From Spirochaeta thermophila DSM 6192 (GTDB lineage Bacteria > Spirochaetota > Spirochaetia > Winmispirales > Winmispiraceae): a DNA stretch of 64,000 nucleotides. The position numbers and the translations under genes were made by a program. The notes under the pieces are model-generated. The model searched no databases. It worked only from the letters and a program-made list of their open reading frames with translations, and had not been told where the DNA came from. The stretch is from assembly GCF_000147075.1 (NCBI RefSeq), contig NC_014484.1, forward strand, positions 1,505,501 through 1,569,500, given 5' to 3'. Below are positions 16,416 to 25,389 of this stretch, piece by piece; within the stretch, counting starts at the first letter, position 1, and each line of letters opens with the position of its first letter.

Positions 16416-16427
16416 TCTTGTACAAGA
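16416..16427. promoter_or_regulatory. 12-bp palindrome in the divergent promoter region
   Basis: TCTTGTACAAGA is perfectly self-complementary and overlaps a possible plus-strand -35 (TTGTAC, 16419-16424) for the DUF1820 gene, with TATGCT 18 bp further. Possible operator; no regulator is assigned. Confidence 0.4.
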
Positions 16428-16491
16428 GACCGATTTATACGTATGCTGTACTCCCAGCCATGCGAAGACCGACAGGTGAAGGAGCGTGAGC

Positions 16492-16821
16492 GTGTCGATC
16501 TACAGGGTGCACATCCAGTGGAAGGACAAGGAGCTGGTGATAGAGGCCAGGAGTCTCGACCTCACCCACCCCTACTTCGTCTCGATCAAGGACATCCTCC
16601 TTCCCGAAGAGAGTTCCCTCATCATCAACCCTCAGGCCGACGAGGTGCGTAAACTCATCGGTGACGCCCACCACCTCATGTTCCCTTTCCAGAAGGTGAC
16701 CCTCATCGAGGAACTCGACGAGAAGAAGACCCGCGGGCCTAAGATCAAGGCCTTCCCGGTCACGGGCGAGGGTGTGGACGAGGAGGACGGAGGACCGGGT
16801 GAAGGTCCCAAGGACGGCTGA
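16492..16821 (+). CDS. DUF1820 family protein
   Basis: A 109-residue soluble protein. The N-terminal 80 residues match the DUF1820 pattern: I-Y-R-V near the start, E-A-R-S in the first strand region, then P-E-E-S-S-L-I-I-N-P and F-P-F-Q-K-V-T-L-I-E-E. The tail is acidic and Gly-rich (E-D-G-G-P-G-E-G). Function of the family is unknown. The start is taken as GTG 16492 because AAGGAG lies seven bases upstream; a GTG at 16486 lies too close to it. It ends one base before the convergent protease gene. Confidence 0.75.
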   Translation: MSIYRVHIQWKDKELVIEARSLDLTHPYFVSIKDILLPEESSLIINPQADEVRKLIGDAHHLMFPFQKVTLIEELDEKKTRGPKIKAFPVTGEGVDEEDGGPGEGPKDG

Positions 16822-17679
16822 TCACGCACGCAACGAGAGGAGCCTCCTGATCCGCTCCTCGGTGGGCGGGTGTGAGAGGAAGAGCGAGTGCTCCCGCTCG
16901 AGTCGTCTGAGACTGCGGCCGAAGGGGAAGAGGGCCCCAAGGATGTCGTAGCGAGGGCTCGTGATGCGGTAGAGGGCCATCGCAAGCCCCTGGGGGTCTC
17001 CGGTGAGCTCCGCGGCGGTGAGGTCGGCCTGGAACTCGCGGGTGCGCTGGAGCGCGAGGGCGAGGAGCAGGCTCAGGATGGGCGAGGCCACCATGAAGAG
17101 GAAGAAACTCAAGGGTTGCACCTGACGGGCGAAGAGGAGGAAGGGGAAGAAGAAGAAGACGAGGAGGACCCATCCGGCCTGGGAGACCATCTCGGTGAAC
17201 TGTCGAACGATCTCGACCATCCTGAAGAGGGTGAGGTCTCCGTTGCGGATGTGCGCGATCTCGTGCGCGAGTACGCCGGCGAGTTCGCGTGGGGGAAGTG
17301 AAGAGAGCAGGGTGTCGGTGACTACGATGACGGGCCGCTCCGCAGGGCCTGTGGTGAGGGCGTTCATGAGAGGCGAAGGGACGAGGTAGAGCTGAGGGAC
17401 CTGGGGGATGCCCGCCCGTTCGGAGAGGAGGTCGAGGAGGCGATAGACCTCGGGGGCCTCCCAGCGGGAGAGCGGCCGCGCATTCGCCGGGATGAAGTAG
17501 GCGTCTCCCGACAGGCGTACCATGAGGTAGATGAGCCCTCCGATGAGGAAGAGTCCGAGTCCGGAGAGCCCCAAGATGGTGCGGGCCGAGAGGTAGAGGA
17601 GGACGGCGAGGAGGGCGAGGAGACCTGCACTCTTGAAAAAGAGGAGCATCTTTTCTCTTGCGACCATGTCCCTGGGCAT
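16822..17679 (-). CDS. htpX: M48 family membrane metalloprotease, HtpX-like
   Basis: A 285-residue inner-membrane zinc protease implicated in membrane protein quality control. Two membrane segments at about residues 15-60 are followed by the catalytic domain with the zinc motif H-E-I-A-H in A-G-V-L-A-H-E-I-A-H-I-R-N-G-D. A further hydrophobic hairpin (W-V-L-L-V-F-F-F-F-P-F-L-L) precedes the downstream Glu region (R-T-R-E-F-Q-A-D), which gives the third ligand. The start at 17679 has GGAGG seven bases upstream; the longer reading frame to 17760 lacks one. It is divergent from the cupin gene. Confidence 0.9.
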   Translation of the reverse strand: MPRDMVAREKMLLFFKSAGLLALLAVLLYLSARTILGLSGLGLFLIGGLIYLMVRLSGDAYFIPANARPLSRWEAPEVYRLLDLLSERAGIPQVPQLYLVPSPLMNALTTGPAERPVIVVTDTLLSSLPPRELAGVLAHEIAHIRNGDLTLFRMVEIVRQFTEMVSQAGWVLLVFFFFPFLLFARQVQPLSFFLFMVASPILSLLLALALQRTREFQADLTAAELTGDPQGLAMALYRITSPRYDILGALFPFGRSLRRLEREHSLFLSHPPTEERIRRLLSLRA

Positions 17680-17789
17680 CGTACGTCCTCCACTAGAGAA
17701 GATACCCATGGACCGTCCCATCGAACACCCCTTGCAGAGAAAAGGAACGGTCGGCACCATATCGAACAGATCCCTGTACGGAGGAGGAC

Positions 17790-18059
17790 ATGGAGATAGA
17801 GGTGAAGAGGCTCACAGAAGAGGAGATAGAACGGCGGGGGATCCGCTCGTGGCCTGTGTGGACCTGCGGGGTGGAGCGGTTCCCCTGGACGTACGAGAAG
17901 GACGAGGAGTGCCTCATCCTCGAAGGCCGGGTCATTGTGGAGACGTCCGATGGGAAGAAGGTGGAGATCAAGGCGGGCGACTTCGTGAAGTTTCCCAGAG
18001 GGCTCTCATGCGTGTGGGACGTAACGCATCCCATCAGGAAGCACTACTCCCTTGGATGA
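17790..18059 (+). CDS. Small cupin-domain protein (Cupin_3 / DUF861)
   Basis: An 89-residue single-domain cupin. The core W-T-C-G-V-E-R-F-P-W-T-Y with E-E-C-L-I-L-E-G and A-G-D-F-V-K-F-P-R-G-L-S-C-V-W matches the short Cupin_3 family found in many bacteria and plants. Members of the family have no established general function; some related proteins act in ureide catabolism. GGAGGAG lies immediately upstream. It stands alone between htpX and glnS. Confidence 0.8.
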   Translation: MEIEVKRLTEEEIERRGIRSWPVWTCGVERFPWTYEKDEECLILEGRVIVETSDGKKVEIKAGDFVKFPRGLSCVWDVTHPIRKHYSLG

Positions 18060-18063
18060 TCAA

Positions 18064-18084
18064 GGCCGGGCTCCGGGCCCGGCC
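18064..18084. terminator. GC-rich hairpin between convergent cupin and glnS genes
   Basis: GGCCGGGC and GCCCGGCC pair in an eight-base-pair stem around a five-base loop, in the 33-bp gap between the two stop codons. There is no T tract on either side, so termination strength is uncertain. Confidence 0.45.
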
Positions 18085-18092
18085 GTACGAGG

Positions 18093-19802
18093 TCAGCGCT
18101 TCTCCTGCTCCATGCGTCGCTTGATGCGCTCCCACTCGTCCTTGAGGGTGACGGTGCGGTTGAAGACGAGATGCCCGGGAGCGGAGTACCTGGAGTCGAG
18201 ACAGAAGTACCCCTTCCTGAGAAACTGGTAGTGTTCTCCCGCCTTCGCGTCTTCGAGTGAGGGCTCGAGCACCGCATCTTCCAGTATCACGAGGGAATCG
18301 GGGTTGATGTAGTCCAGGAAGGTCTTCCCCTCCTCCACATCGGTGGGGTCCTCTTTGGTGAAGAGCCTGTCGTAGAGGCGGACCTGGGCCCTGAACCCAT
18401 GGCGAGCCGAGACCCAGTGGAGGGTGGCTTTCACCTTCCGGTCGCTTCTCCGTCCTCCGCTCCTGGTCTCGGGATCATACGTACAGCGTATCTCTACGAT
18501 GTTGCCCTGCTCGTCCTTCACCACCTCCTCGCACTTCACGATGTAGGCGTGCTTGAGCCGCACCTCCCTCCCGGGGGCGAGGCGGTAGTATTTCGGTGGC
18601 GGATCCTCCATGAAGTCCTCGCGCTCGATGTAGAGCTCACGACAGAAGGGAACGAGTCTGGTACCGGCGGAAGGATCCTCGGGGTTGTTCTCGGCCTCGA
18701 GCCATTCCACCTCGTCTTCCGGATAGTTGGTGATCACCAGCTTCACCGGCTCGAGCACGGCCATGCGTCGGGGCGCGGTCTTGTTGAGCTCCTCTCGGAT
18801 CACGGCCTCGAGGAAGGCCATGTCCACCACGCTTTCGACCTTCGACACCCCTATGCGGTAGCAGAAGGTGCGGATGCTCGAAGGGGTGAACCCTCGACGC
18901 CTCAAGCCCGCGATGGTGGGGAGGCGGGGATCGTCCCACCCGTCGACGTAGCCTTCCTGCACGAGCTGGGTGAGGAGGCGTTTGCTCATCACGGTGTGGG
19001 TGAGGTTGAGACGGGCGAACTCTATCTGTTTGGGATGCGGGATGTCCGGGAGCTGGTCGAGGAACCAGTCGTAGAGCGGCCTGTGCACCTCGAACTCGAG
19101 GGTACAGATGGAGTGAGTGATGCCCTCGAAGGCGTCCTCGAGCCCGTGCGCCCAGTCGTAGGTGGGATAGATGCACCATCTGTCGCCCTGACGGTAGTGG
19201 GAGACCTTCTTGATACGGTACATCACAGGGTCACGAAGGTGCATGTTGGGAGAGGACATGTCGATCTTGGCCCGCAGGACGCATTCCCCCTCCTCGAACT
19301 CGCCCCTGCGCATCTTCTCGAAGAGCTCGAGGTTCTCCTCCACGCTCCGGTCGCGATACGGGCTCGGGATACCAGGTTCGGTGGGCACCCCTCGCATCCT
19401 GCTTATCTCCTCAGGGGTCGAATGATCCACGTAGGCCTTGCCCACTTTGATGAGCCGGACCGCGAGCTCGTACATGCGGTCGAAGTAGTCGGAGGCGAAG
19501 TAGAGCCTGTCCCCCCAGTCGAAGCCGAGCCAACGGACGTCCTCCATGATGGCCCGCACGTACTCCTCGGTCTCCTTCTCGGGATTGGTGTCGTCGAACC
19601 TGAGGTTGCAGGTGCCCCCGTACTTCTCGGCGAGGGAGAAGTTGAGGACGATGGACTTCGCATGGCCTATGTGGAGATAGCCGTTCGGCTCGGGGGGGAA
19701 GCGAGTACGGACCGTGGCACACCACCCGGTCTCCAGGTCCTTTCGGATGATGTCGTCTATGAAGTTGTCGGGGATGGTCTCTCGTCCGGGTTCTCGCGAC
19801 AT
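18093..19802 (-). CDS. glnS: Glutaminyl-tRNA synthetase
   Basis: A 569-residue class I synthetase that charges tRNA-Gln directly. The Rossmann domain has [14 protein letters not shown] with the HIGH motif, and the KMSKS equivalent is V-M-S-K-R. The anticodon-binding beta-barrels are complete at the C terminus. The sequences F-D-D-T-N-P and R-A-K-I-D-M are typical of GlnRS rather than the non-discriminating GluRS. The start at 19802 has AAAGGAG six bases upstream. A separate gltX is in this window at 60104-61582, consistent with direct charging of both tRNAs. Confidence 0.95.
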   Translation of the reverse strand: MSREPGRETIPDNFIDDIIRKDLETGWCATVRTRFPPEPNGYLHIGHAKSIVLNFSLAEKYGGTCNLRFDDTNPEKETEEYVRAIMEDVRWLGFDWGDRLYFASDYFDRMYELAVRLIKVGKAYVDHSTPEEISRMRGVPTEPGIPSPYRDRSVEENLELFEKMRRGEFEEGECVLRAKIDMSSPNMHLRDPVMYRIKKVSHYRQGDRWCIYPTYDWAHGLEDAFEGITHSICTLEFEVHRPLYDWFLDQLPDIPHPKQIEFARLNLTHTVMSKRLLTQLVQEGYVDGWDDPRLPTIAGLRRRGFTPSSIRTFCYRIGVSKVESVVDMAFLEAVIREELNKTAPRRMAVLEPVKLVITNYPEDEVEWLEAENNPEDPSAGTRLVPFCRELYIEREDFMEDPPPKYYRLAPGREVRLKHAYIVKCEEVVKDEQGNIVEIRCTYDPETRSGGRRSDRKVKATLHWVSARHGFRAQVRLYDRLFTKEDPTDVEEGKTFLDYINPDSLVILEDAVLEPSLEDAKAGEHYQFLRKGYFCLDSRYSAPGHLVFNRTVTLKDEWERIKRRMEQEKR

Positions 19803-19958
19803 ACCGGCTCCTTTGGGTGTGTGGTCTACGCACGCAAGACTAGCCCGAAGGTGAAGATATGGCAAGGGGAAGAGCGGCGTTGGTGGTAAACGAAAGAGAT
19901 ACCACTCGAGCGTACGGTATGGTATACTGTGCCGTTCTTCTTTACTGAGGAGGGGCTC

Positions 19959-20774
19959 ATGTCAGAGATAGGGGGAGCGCGTACGCTCATCACGGGGGCG
20001 GCCTCCGGGTTCGGACGTCTCTTCGCAGTGAGGGTGGCGAGAGAAGGCGGACACCTGGTGCTCCTGGACAGGGACGCGGCGGGGCTCGAGGAGGCTGCGG
20101 CTTCGTGCAGGGGGTACGGGGTGAGGGTCTTTCCCTACGTGGTGGATCTCTCCTCTCGGGATGAGATCTTCCGTACGGCCGAGCGTATCAAGGCCGAGGC
20201 CGGGGCGGTGGACATCCTGGTGAACAACGCAGGGGTCGTGACGGGCACCTCGTTCCGGGAGGCGCCGGTGGAGAAGATCGAGGCCACGTTCGCGGTGAAC
20301 ACCCTGGCGCACTTCTGGCTGGTGAAGGCCTTTCTGGAGGAGATGATCGCCCGGAACCGGGGGCACATCGTGACGATCTCCTCTGCTGCGGGTATCATCG
20401 GGGTGCGGAGGCTCGCCGACTACTGCGCCTCGAAGTTCGCGGTGTTCGGATTCACCGAGGCCCTCCGTATGGAGTTCAAGAAGGAGGGGCTTCGCATCAA
20501 GACCACGATCGTGGCGCCCTACTATGCGAAGACCGGGATGTTCGAGGGCGTGAAGACCCGTGTCCCGTGGATGCTTCCCCTCCTCGAGCCCGAGTACGTG
20601 GTGGCACGGATCTTCAAGGCCATCAAGAAGAACAGGCCCCTCGTGGTACTGCCTCCGGTGGTGCGGAGTGTGTGGTTCTTCAGGCTCCTCGGGGTGCGGG
20701 TGCTCGATGCGATGGCCGATGTGCTCGGGGTGCATACCAGCATGGATACGTTCGTGGGAAGGAGGACCTCGTGA
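19959..20774 (+). CDS. Short-chain dehydrogenase/reductase
   Basis: A 271-residue classical SDR. The cofactor loop is T-G-A-A-S-G-F-G-R near residue 11, the N-N-A-G motif is present, and the catalytic Ser and Y-C-A-S-K lie near residues 140-158. The C terminus is hydrophobic and basic ([11 protein letters not shown]), which suggests membrane association. It resembles the group that acts on retinol- or steroid-like and long-chain alcohol substrates. The start has GAGGAGG upstream. Its stop overlaps the aldehyde dehydrogenase start by four bases (GTGA), so an alcohol-to-acid pathway through an aldehyde is a reasonable inference. Confidence 0.85.
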   Translation: MSEIGGARTLITGAASGFGRLFAVRVAREGGHLVLLDRDAAGLEEAAASCRGYGVRVFPYVVDLSSRDEIFRTAERIKAEAGAVDILVNNAGVVTGTSFREAPVEKIEATFAVNTLAHFWLVKAFLEEMIARNRGHIVTISSAAGIIGVRRLADYCASKFAVFGFTEALRMEFKKEGLRIKTTIVAPYYAKTGMFEGVKTRVPWMLPLLEPEYVVARIFKAIKKNRPLVVLPPVVRSVWFFRLLGVRVLDAMADVLGVHTSMDTFVGRRTS

Positions 20775-22366
20775 ACAGGACGTACACGGTGTCCCGTGAT
20801 CCGTATACCGGGGAGGAGTTGGGGAGGTTTCCGGTGCACACGAGCGAGGAGGTGCGCGAGGCGATCGCGCGGGCGCGGGAGGCCTCGCGGGTGTGGAGGT
20901 CGGTGCCGCCCCGGGAGCGGGCGCGGAGGCTCCTCAGGGTGCGGGAGGTGCTGGTGGAGGAGGGGGAGGCGATCGCCCTGGCGATAAGCCGCGAGAACGG
21001 GAAGGTGCCGACCGATGCGATGGCGACGGAGGTGTTTCCGGCGGCGGTGGCCCTCACCTACTACTGCAGGATGGCCCCGCGTTGGCTCAAGGACGAGCGG
21101 CCGGGGGGCGCGTCGGTGATCCTGGCGCACAAGCGGGTGCGGATCACCAGGGAGCCGTGGGGTGTGGTGGGGGTGATCTCTCCGTGGAACTACCCGTTCG
21201 CGATCCCGTTCTCCGAGGTGGTGTGCGCCCTCCTTGCGGGTAACGGGGTGGTGCTCAAGACGGCTTCGATAAGCCAGCTCGTGGCGCACAGGCTCGCCGG
21301 GTGCTTCGAGCGTGCGGATCTGCCGGAAGGGCTCTTCTCGCTGGTGAATGTGCCGGGGAGGGTGGCGGAGGAGTGCTTCCTGGGGCAGGGGGGTGTGGAC
21401 AAGTTGTGCTTCACGGGGTCGGTGGCGGTGGGGAGGCGGCTGGCCGAGCGGGCAGGGGCGAGGCTCGTGCCGGTGGTGCTCGAGCTGGGGGGGAACGATC
21501 CGGCCCTGGTGCTCGAGGATGCGGACCTGGATCGTGCGGCGTGGGGGATCGCGTGGGCGGGGTTCCAGAACGCGGGGCAGTCGTGCGGCGGGGTGGAGCG
21601 TGTGTACGTGCAGGAGGGGGTGTACGAGGCCTTCCTGGAGCGGCTCGCGGGGGTGCTGGAGGGGCTGCGCTACGGGCTGGACGGGAGGGTGGAGAACGAT
21701 CTCGCGGGGCTGAGCACGGAGGAGCAGGCGCGGGTGGTGAGGGAGCACGTGGAGGATGCGCTCGCGAGGGGGGCGCGGGTGTACTACCGGAAGGGGATCC
21801 CCGAGCCCTGGGCCGGGCATCCTCTTTCCGTGCCGCCTACGGTGCTGGTGGAGGTGGATCACTCGATGCGGGTGATGCGCGAGGAGACGTTCGGGCCGGT
21901 GGTGGGGGTGATGCGGGTGGGGAGCGTGGAGGAGGGGGTGCGGCTGGCGAACGAGGGGGGTATGGGGCTCACGGCGTCGGTGTGGAGCAGGGACAGGCGG
22001 AAGGCGCTGCGCATCGCCCGGATGCTGGAGGCGGGTGTGGTGACGGTGAACGATCACCTGATGAGTCACGGCCTGCCGCAGGCGCCGTGGGGTGGGTGGA
22101 AGGATTCGGGGCTGGGGTGGACGCATGGGAGGCGGGGGTTCGAGGAGATGGTGCGCCTCAAGGTGCTGGTGGACGATGTGCTCTCCCGCCTGCCGAAGCA
22201 GGTGTGGTGGCATCCGTACGGCGAGGGGAGCTTCGGGACGCTGGGGGCCGGGCTGCGGGCGCTGTACGGGAGGGGGGTGTGGGAGCGGGTGAAGGGGTGG
22301 GTGCGGCTGGTGCGGGGGGTGGTGGGGAAGGTGCGGGAGGGGAGAGGGGGCCGGGGAGAGGGCTAG
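20771..22366 (+). CDS. NAD(P)-dependent aldehyde dehydrogenase
   Basis: A 531-residue aldehyde dehydrogenase that oxidises aldehydes to acids. Recognisable are S-P-W-N-Y-P-F (NAD-binding loop), F-T-G-S-V-A-V-G, the general base Glu in L-E-L-G-G-N-D-P, and the catalytic Cys in G-Q-S-C-G-G. About 60 residues beyond the usual end are basic and aromatic and could attach to the membrane. GTG start with GGAGG upstream. Composition is striking, with GC content locally near 75-80 percent and mostly G-ending codons, unlike the SDR gene before it. Its TAG stop shares the bases CTAG with the stop of the facing helicase gene. A long-chain aldehyde substrate is inferred from the SDR partner. Confidence 0.88.
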   Translation: MNRTYTVSRDPYTGEELGRFPVHTSEEVREAIARAREASRVWRSVPPRERARRLLRVREVLVEEGEAIALAISRENGKVPTDAMATEVFPAAVALTYYCRMAPRWLKDERPGGASVILAHKRVRITREPWGVVGVISPWNYPFAIPFSEVVCALLAGNGVVLKTASISQLVAHRLAGCFERADLPEGLFSLVNVPGRVAEECFLGQGGVDKLCFTGSVAVGRRLAERAGARLVPVVLELGGNDPALVLEDADLDRAAWGIAWAGFQNAGQSCGGVERVYVQEGVYEAFLERLAGVLEGLRYGLDGRVENDLAGLSTEEQARVVREHVEDALARGARVYYRKGIPEPWAGHPLSVPPTVLVEVDHSMRVMREETFGPVVGVMRVGSVEEGVRLANEGGMGLTASVWSRDRRKALRIARMLEAGVVTVNDHLMSHGLPQAPWGGWKDSGLGWTHGRRGFEEMVRLKVLVDDVLSRLPKQVWWHPYGEGSFGTLGAGLRALYGRGVWERVKGWVRLVRGVVGKVREGRGGRGEG

Positions 22367-25300
22367 AAGAGGGTGTACTGGCGGGGGCCGCGGTCGGGGA
22401 GGGGTGCGGGGCGCCAGGGGAGGTGGGCGAGGAAGGGGGAGGGGACGCCGGAGAGGGACCGCCCCTTCAGGGTGCGCCGCCTCGCCATGGTGAGGACCAC
22501 CTCGCGTTTCGCGCGGGTGAGGGCCACGTAGAGGAGCCGACGCTCCTCTTCCTCGTCCGAGCCCTCGGTGGGAAACAGGGAGAAGGGGACCAGGCCCGCC
22601 TCACAGGCGGGGATGAAGACCACGTCGAACTCCAGGCCCTTGGCGGCGTGCATGGAGAGGAGGGAGACCTCCCCCTTCCTCCCCTCCACCCCCTCCATCC
22701 CCCCCGCCAGGCAGTCCGCCACCAGTTCCCGCACCGGAAGGTGCGGGAACCTCCCCACCAGCTCCTCCCACACCCGCAGATCCTCGCCCTCCAGCCCCCA
22801 CTCCCGCGCCACTCCTCCCCCCACCTCCCCTGCAGCCTGCTCCCACACACCCCCCTCACCCATCACCCGCGCCAGGCGCTCCCGCGCCCCCCTCGACAAC
22901 CGCACCCCCTCCCCCACCCGCCGGTATGGGATCCCATGGTTCCTGAACGCCTCCTCCAGGACATCCATCACCAGGTGGGTGCGGCACAGCACCCCTATCT
23001 CCTCCGGCGCCACCCCACCCTCATCCTCCACCACCTCGCTGTCGAACGAGAAGAACGTCGTCCCCCCCAACCGCTGCTCGATCTGCCTCGCGATGAACTC
23101 CGCCTCGCTCTCCGGGCTCGCACACTCCCACGCACTCACCCTCCCCCCCCCTCCCCTCGCCCGCATCCTCCGCCCCACCCCCTCACCCAGCACCCCCTCC
23201 GCCACCTCCAACACCTCCGCCGGGCAGCGGAAACTCTCTTCCAGCCGCACCACCCGCGCCCCATACTCCTCCACGAACCGCCCCATCCACCCGGCCGAGG
23301 CCCCGCGGAACCCGTAGATCGCCTGCGCAGGATCCCCTATCATACACACCACCCCCTCCCCCGTGGGCGCCATCCGCACGAGGAGCCCGTACTGCGCCGC
23401 ATTGAGATCCTGCGCCTCATCCACCAGGACCCACCGGCACTGCCCCCTCACCCACTCCCGTACCCCCTCCACCCCCTCGATGAGCCGGGCCGCCTGCAGG
23501 AGAAGATCATCCACATCGCAGGCCCCCCGCTCCGCCAGCAACCCCTCGTACACCCGCCACACCTCCCCCACCACTCCCTCCACCTCCTCCGGCCGCCTCC
23601 CCTCCCGCTTGAGCCGCTCCACCCTCCCCAGCCCCACCCTCCCCGCACCCACCCGCCTGCACGCCTCCTCCCACACCACCCTCCGCTCATCCCCCTCCAG
23701 CACCACAGGCGGCGCCCCGTACCCCGCCTCCCGGTGGAACCGCACGAGACACTCGTAGGCCCATGCGTGGAACGTCCCCACCCACACCCCCTCACCCCCC
23801 GCCACCCCGCGAAGCCGCTCCCGTATCTCCTCGGCCGCCTTCCGCGTGAAGGCGAGCACCGTGATCCCCCCCTCCCCCTGCTCCACCAACCGGGCCACAC
23901 GCCCCACCAGCACCCTCGTCTTCCCCGCCCCCGGCCCCGCCACCACACACAACTGCTCCCTCCCCGCCTCCACCACCTCCCTCTGCGCCCCGGTCAACCC
24001 TCCCCCCCTCACCTCCGCACCCCCCGACTCACCCTTCACCCGCGAGAGCATCCCGGGATCGAACCCGAGGAACGGCCGCACCGGCACCTCCGGCACCTCA
24101 TCCCCGCCGAAGAGCCCTCCTTCAGGCCTCCACCCCTCGGGGAACACCCGCACCACCCCGTACTGCCCATCGAACCCCTCCCTCACCCACACCCGCCGCT
24201 CCCGCATCCCCGCCACCCCCTCGGCCACCCAGCCGTCCACCCGGGCGATCTCCTCCACCGGCACCTCGAGCAACACCTGCAGCTCACCCCCCAACCTCCG
24301 CACCACCTCCAGATACCGACCCCTCACCGCCTTGGACTGCACCCCCTTCCCCTCGATCTCCGCCACGATCTCATCGAGCGGCACGAGCGAGTAGAACGGC
24401 GGAAACCGCTCCGGCTCGATCCTGTCCCGGTCCGCCAGCTGCACCACCCGATTCATCACCCCCACTGTGAGCGGCCTCCCGCACACAGGACACCGTCCCC
24501 CCCTCTCCAGCGTTTCCACCGGAGTGAGGCACACCCCGCACTTGCGGTGTCCGTCCAGGTGGTACTTCCCCTCCTCGGGGAAGAACTCCACCGTCCCCAG
24601 GAACCCCCTTCGCGTCTCGAGAGCCTCACGGATACCCGTGAACGAGAGCTCGGTGTCAAAGAGATTCGCCTCCCTCCCCAAATTCCCCGCCGAATGGGCA
24701 TCCGAGTTGGAAACCAGGGTGAACCTGTCGAGGAACGAGCAGAGCCAGTTCATGGGAGGATCGGACGAGAGCCCGGTCTCCACCGCGAAGATCTCCGACA
24801 CAAGATCGCGATAGCACTCCTCGATCGAATCGAACCCCGACTTGGAACCGAGCACCGAAAACCACGGGGTCCAGATGTGCGCCGGCACAAAGATCACCTC
24901 GGGACAGGCCTCGAGGGCCATCTCCAGGAGGTCCCGACTGTCCACCCCGAGGATGGGCCTCCCATCGGAGGCCAGGTTCCCCCTCCGCTCCAGGGCCCGT
25001 GCGAACCGCTCCACCGCCTCCAACGAAGGAAAGAGCACCACGTGGTGCACCTTCCGCACCCGCCGTCCGTCCGAGCCCTCGGCACTGTAGATGGTGCTGA
25101 TCTCACCCGAGAGCACGAAACGCGTAGGAGGACGTTCCAGGGCAAAGGCGAGCTCCCCCGCCTCGGCCGGCGAGGGGAGCACCTCACGCCTCAGCACGAA
25201 GAGCCCCTCTTCCGCAGGCTCGAGCACCTCGGCAAGCTCCTTCCGCCATGCCGGGTGGGTGCAGTCCCCCGTCCCCACCACCGCGATCCCCTTCACCCGC

Positions 25301-25389
25301 GCCCACACATCGAGGAGCTGGGCCGTGAGGAACTTGCTCGTCCCCCGAGAGAAGCGCGAGTGGGTGTGAAGATCGGCGATGAACCTCAT
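22363..25389 (-). CDS. Endonuclease Q-like PHP nuclease fused to UvrD/Rep superfamily 1 helicase
   Basis: A 1008-residue two-part repair protein. Residues 1 to about 410 match endonuclease Q, a PHP-family enzyme that nicks DNA 5' of deaminated bases. Seen are D-L-H-T-H-S-R-F-S (6-14), G-T-G-D-C-T-H-P, S-G-E-I-S-T-I-Y, P-A-H-I-W-T-P-W-F, S-N-S-D-A-H-S and a zinc site C284-x2-C287 with C300-x2-C303. Residues from about 460 are a UvrD-like helicase with A-G-P-G-A-G-K-T (484-491), V-D-E-A-Q-D (656-661), G-D-P-A-Q-A-I-Y-G-F-R-G, H-A-A-K-G-L-E and V-A-L-T-R-A-K. The start overlaps the dNTPase stop by four bases. GC content jumps from about codon 355 on. Either half could act alone in homologues; the joint role is inference. 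Confidence 0.92.
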   Translation of the reverse strand: MRFIADLHTHSRFSRGTSKFLTAQLLDVWARVKGIAVVGTGDCTHPAWRKELAEVLEPAEEGLFVLRREVLPSPAEAGELAFALERPPTRFVLSGEISTIYSAEGSDGRRVRKVHHVVLFPSLEAVERFARALERRGNLASDGRPILGVDSRDLLEMALEACPEVIFVPAHIWTPWFSVLGSKSGFDSIEECYRDLVSEIFAVETGLSSDPPMNWLCSFLDRFTLVSNSDAHSAGNLGREANLFDTELSFTGIREALETRRGFLGTVEFFPEEGKYHLDGHRKCGVCLTPVETLERGGRCPVCGRPLTVGVMNRVVQLADRDRIEPERFPPFYSLVPLDEIVAEIEGKGVQSKAVRGRYLEVVRRLGGELQVLLEVPVEEIARVDGWVAEGVAGMRERRVWVREGFDGQYGVVRVFPEGWRPEGGLFGGDEVPEVPVRPFLGFDPGMLSRVKGESGGAEVRGGGLTGAQREVVEAGREQLCVVAGPGAGKTRVLVGRVARLVEQGEGGITVLAFTRKAAEEIRERLRGVAGGEGVWVGTFHAWAYECLVRFHREAGYGAPPVVLEGDERRVVWEEACRRVGAGRVGLGRVERLKREGRRPEEVEGVVGEVWRVYEGLLAERGACDVDDLLLQAARLIEGVEGVREWVRGQCRWVLVDEAQDLNAAQYGLLVRMAPTGEGVVCMIGDPAQAIYGFRGASAGWMGRFVEEYGARVVRLEESFRCPAEVLEVAEGVLGEGVGRRMRARGGGGRVSAWECASPESEAEFIARQIEQRLGGTTFFSFDSEVVEDEGGVAPEEIGVLCRTHLVMDVLEEAFRNHGIPYRRVGEGVRLSRGARERLARVMGEGGVWEQAAGEVGGGVAREWGLEGEDLRVWEELVGRFPHLPVRELVADCLAGGMEGVEGRKGEVSLLSMHAAKGLEFDVVFIPACEAGLVPFSLFPTEGSDEEEERRLLYVALTRAKREVVLTMARRRTLKGRSLSGVPSPFLAHLPWRPAPLPDRGPRQYTLF

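Noticed and set aside
20780-24330. Horizontally acquired island explaining the high GC tract
   Set aside because: The tract begins at a gene start but ends inside the EndoQ-UvrD gene without loss of frame or domain, and similar tracts recur at 45,100-46,185 and 47,290-48,500. No mobile-element border is visible.
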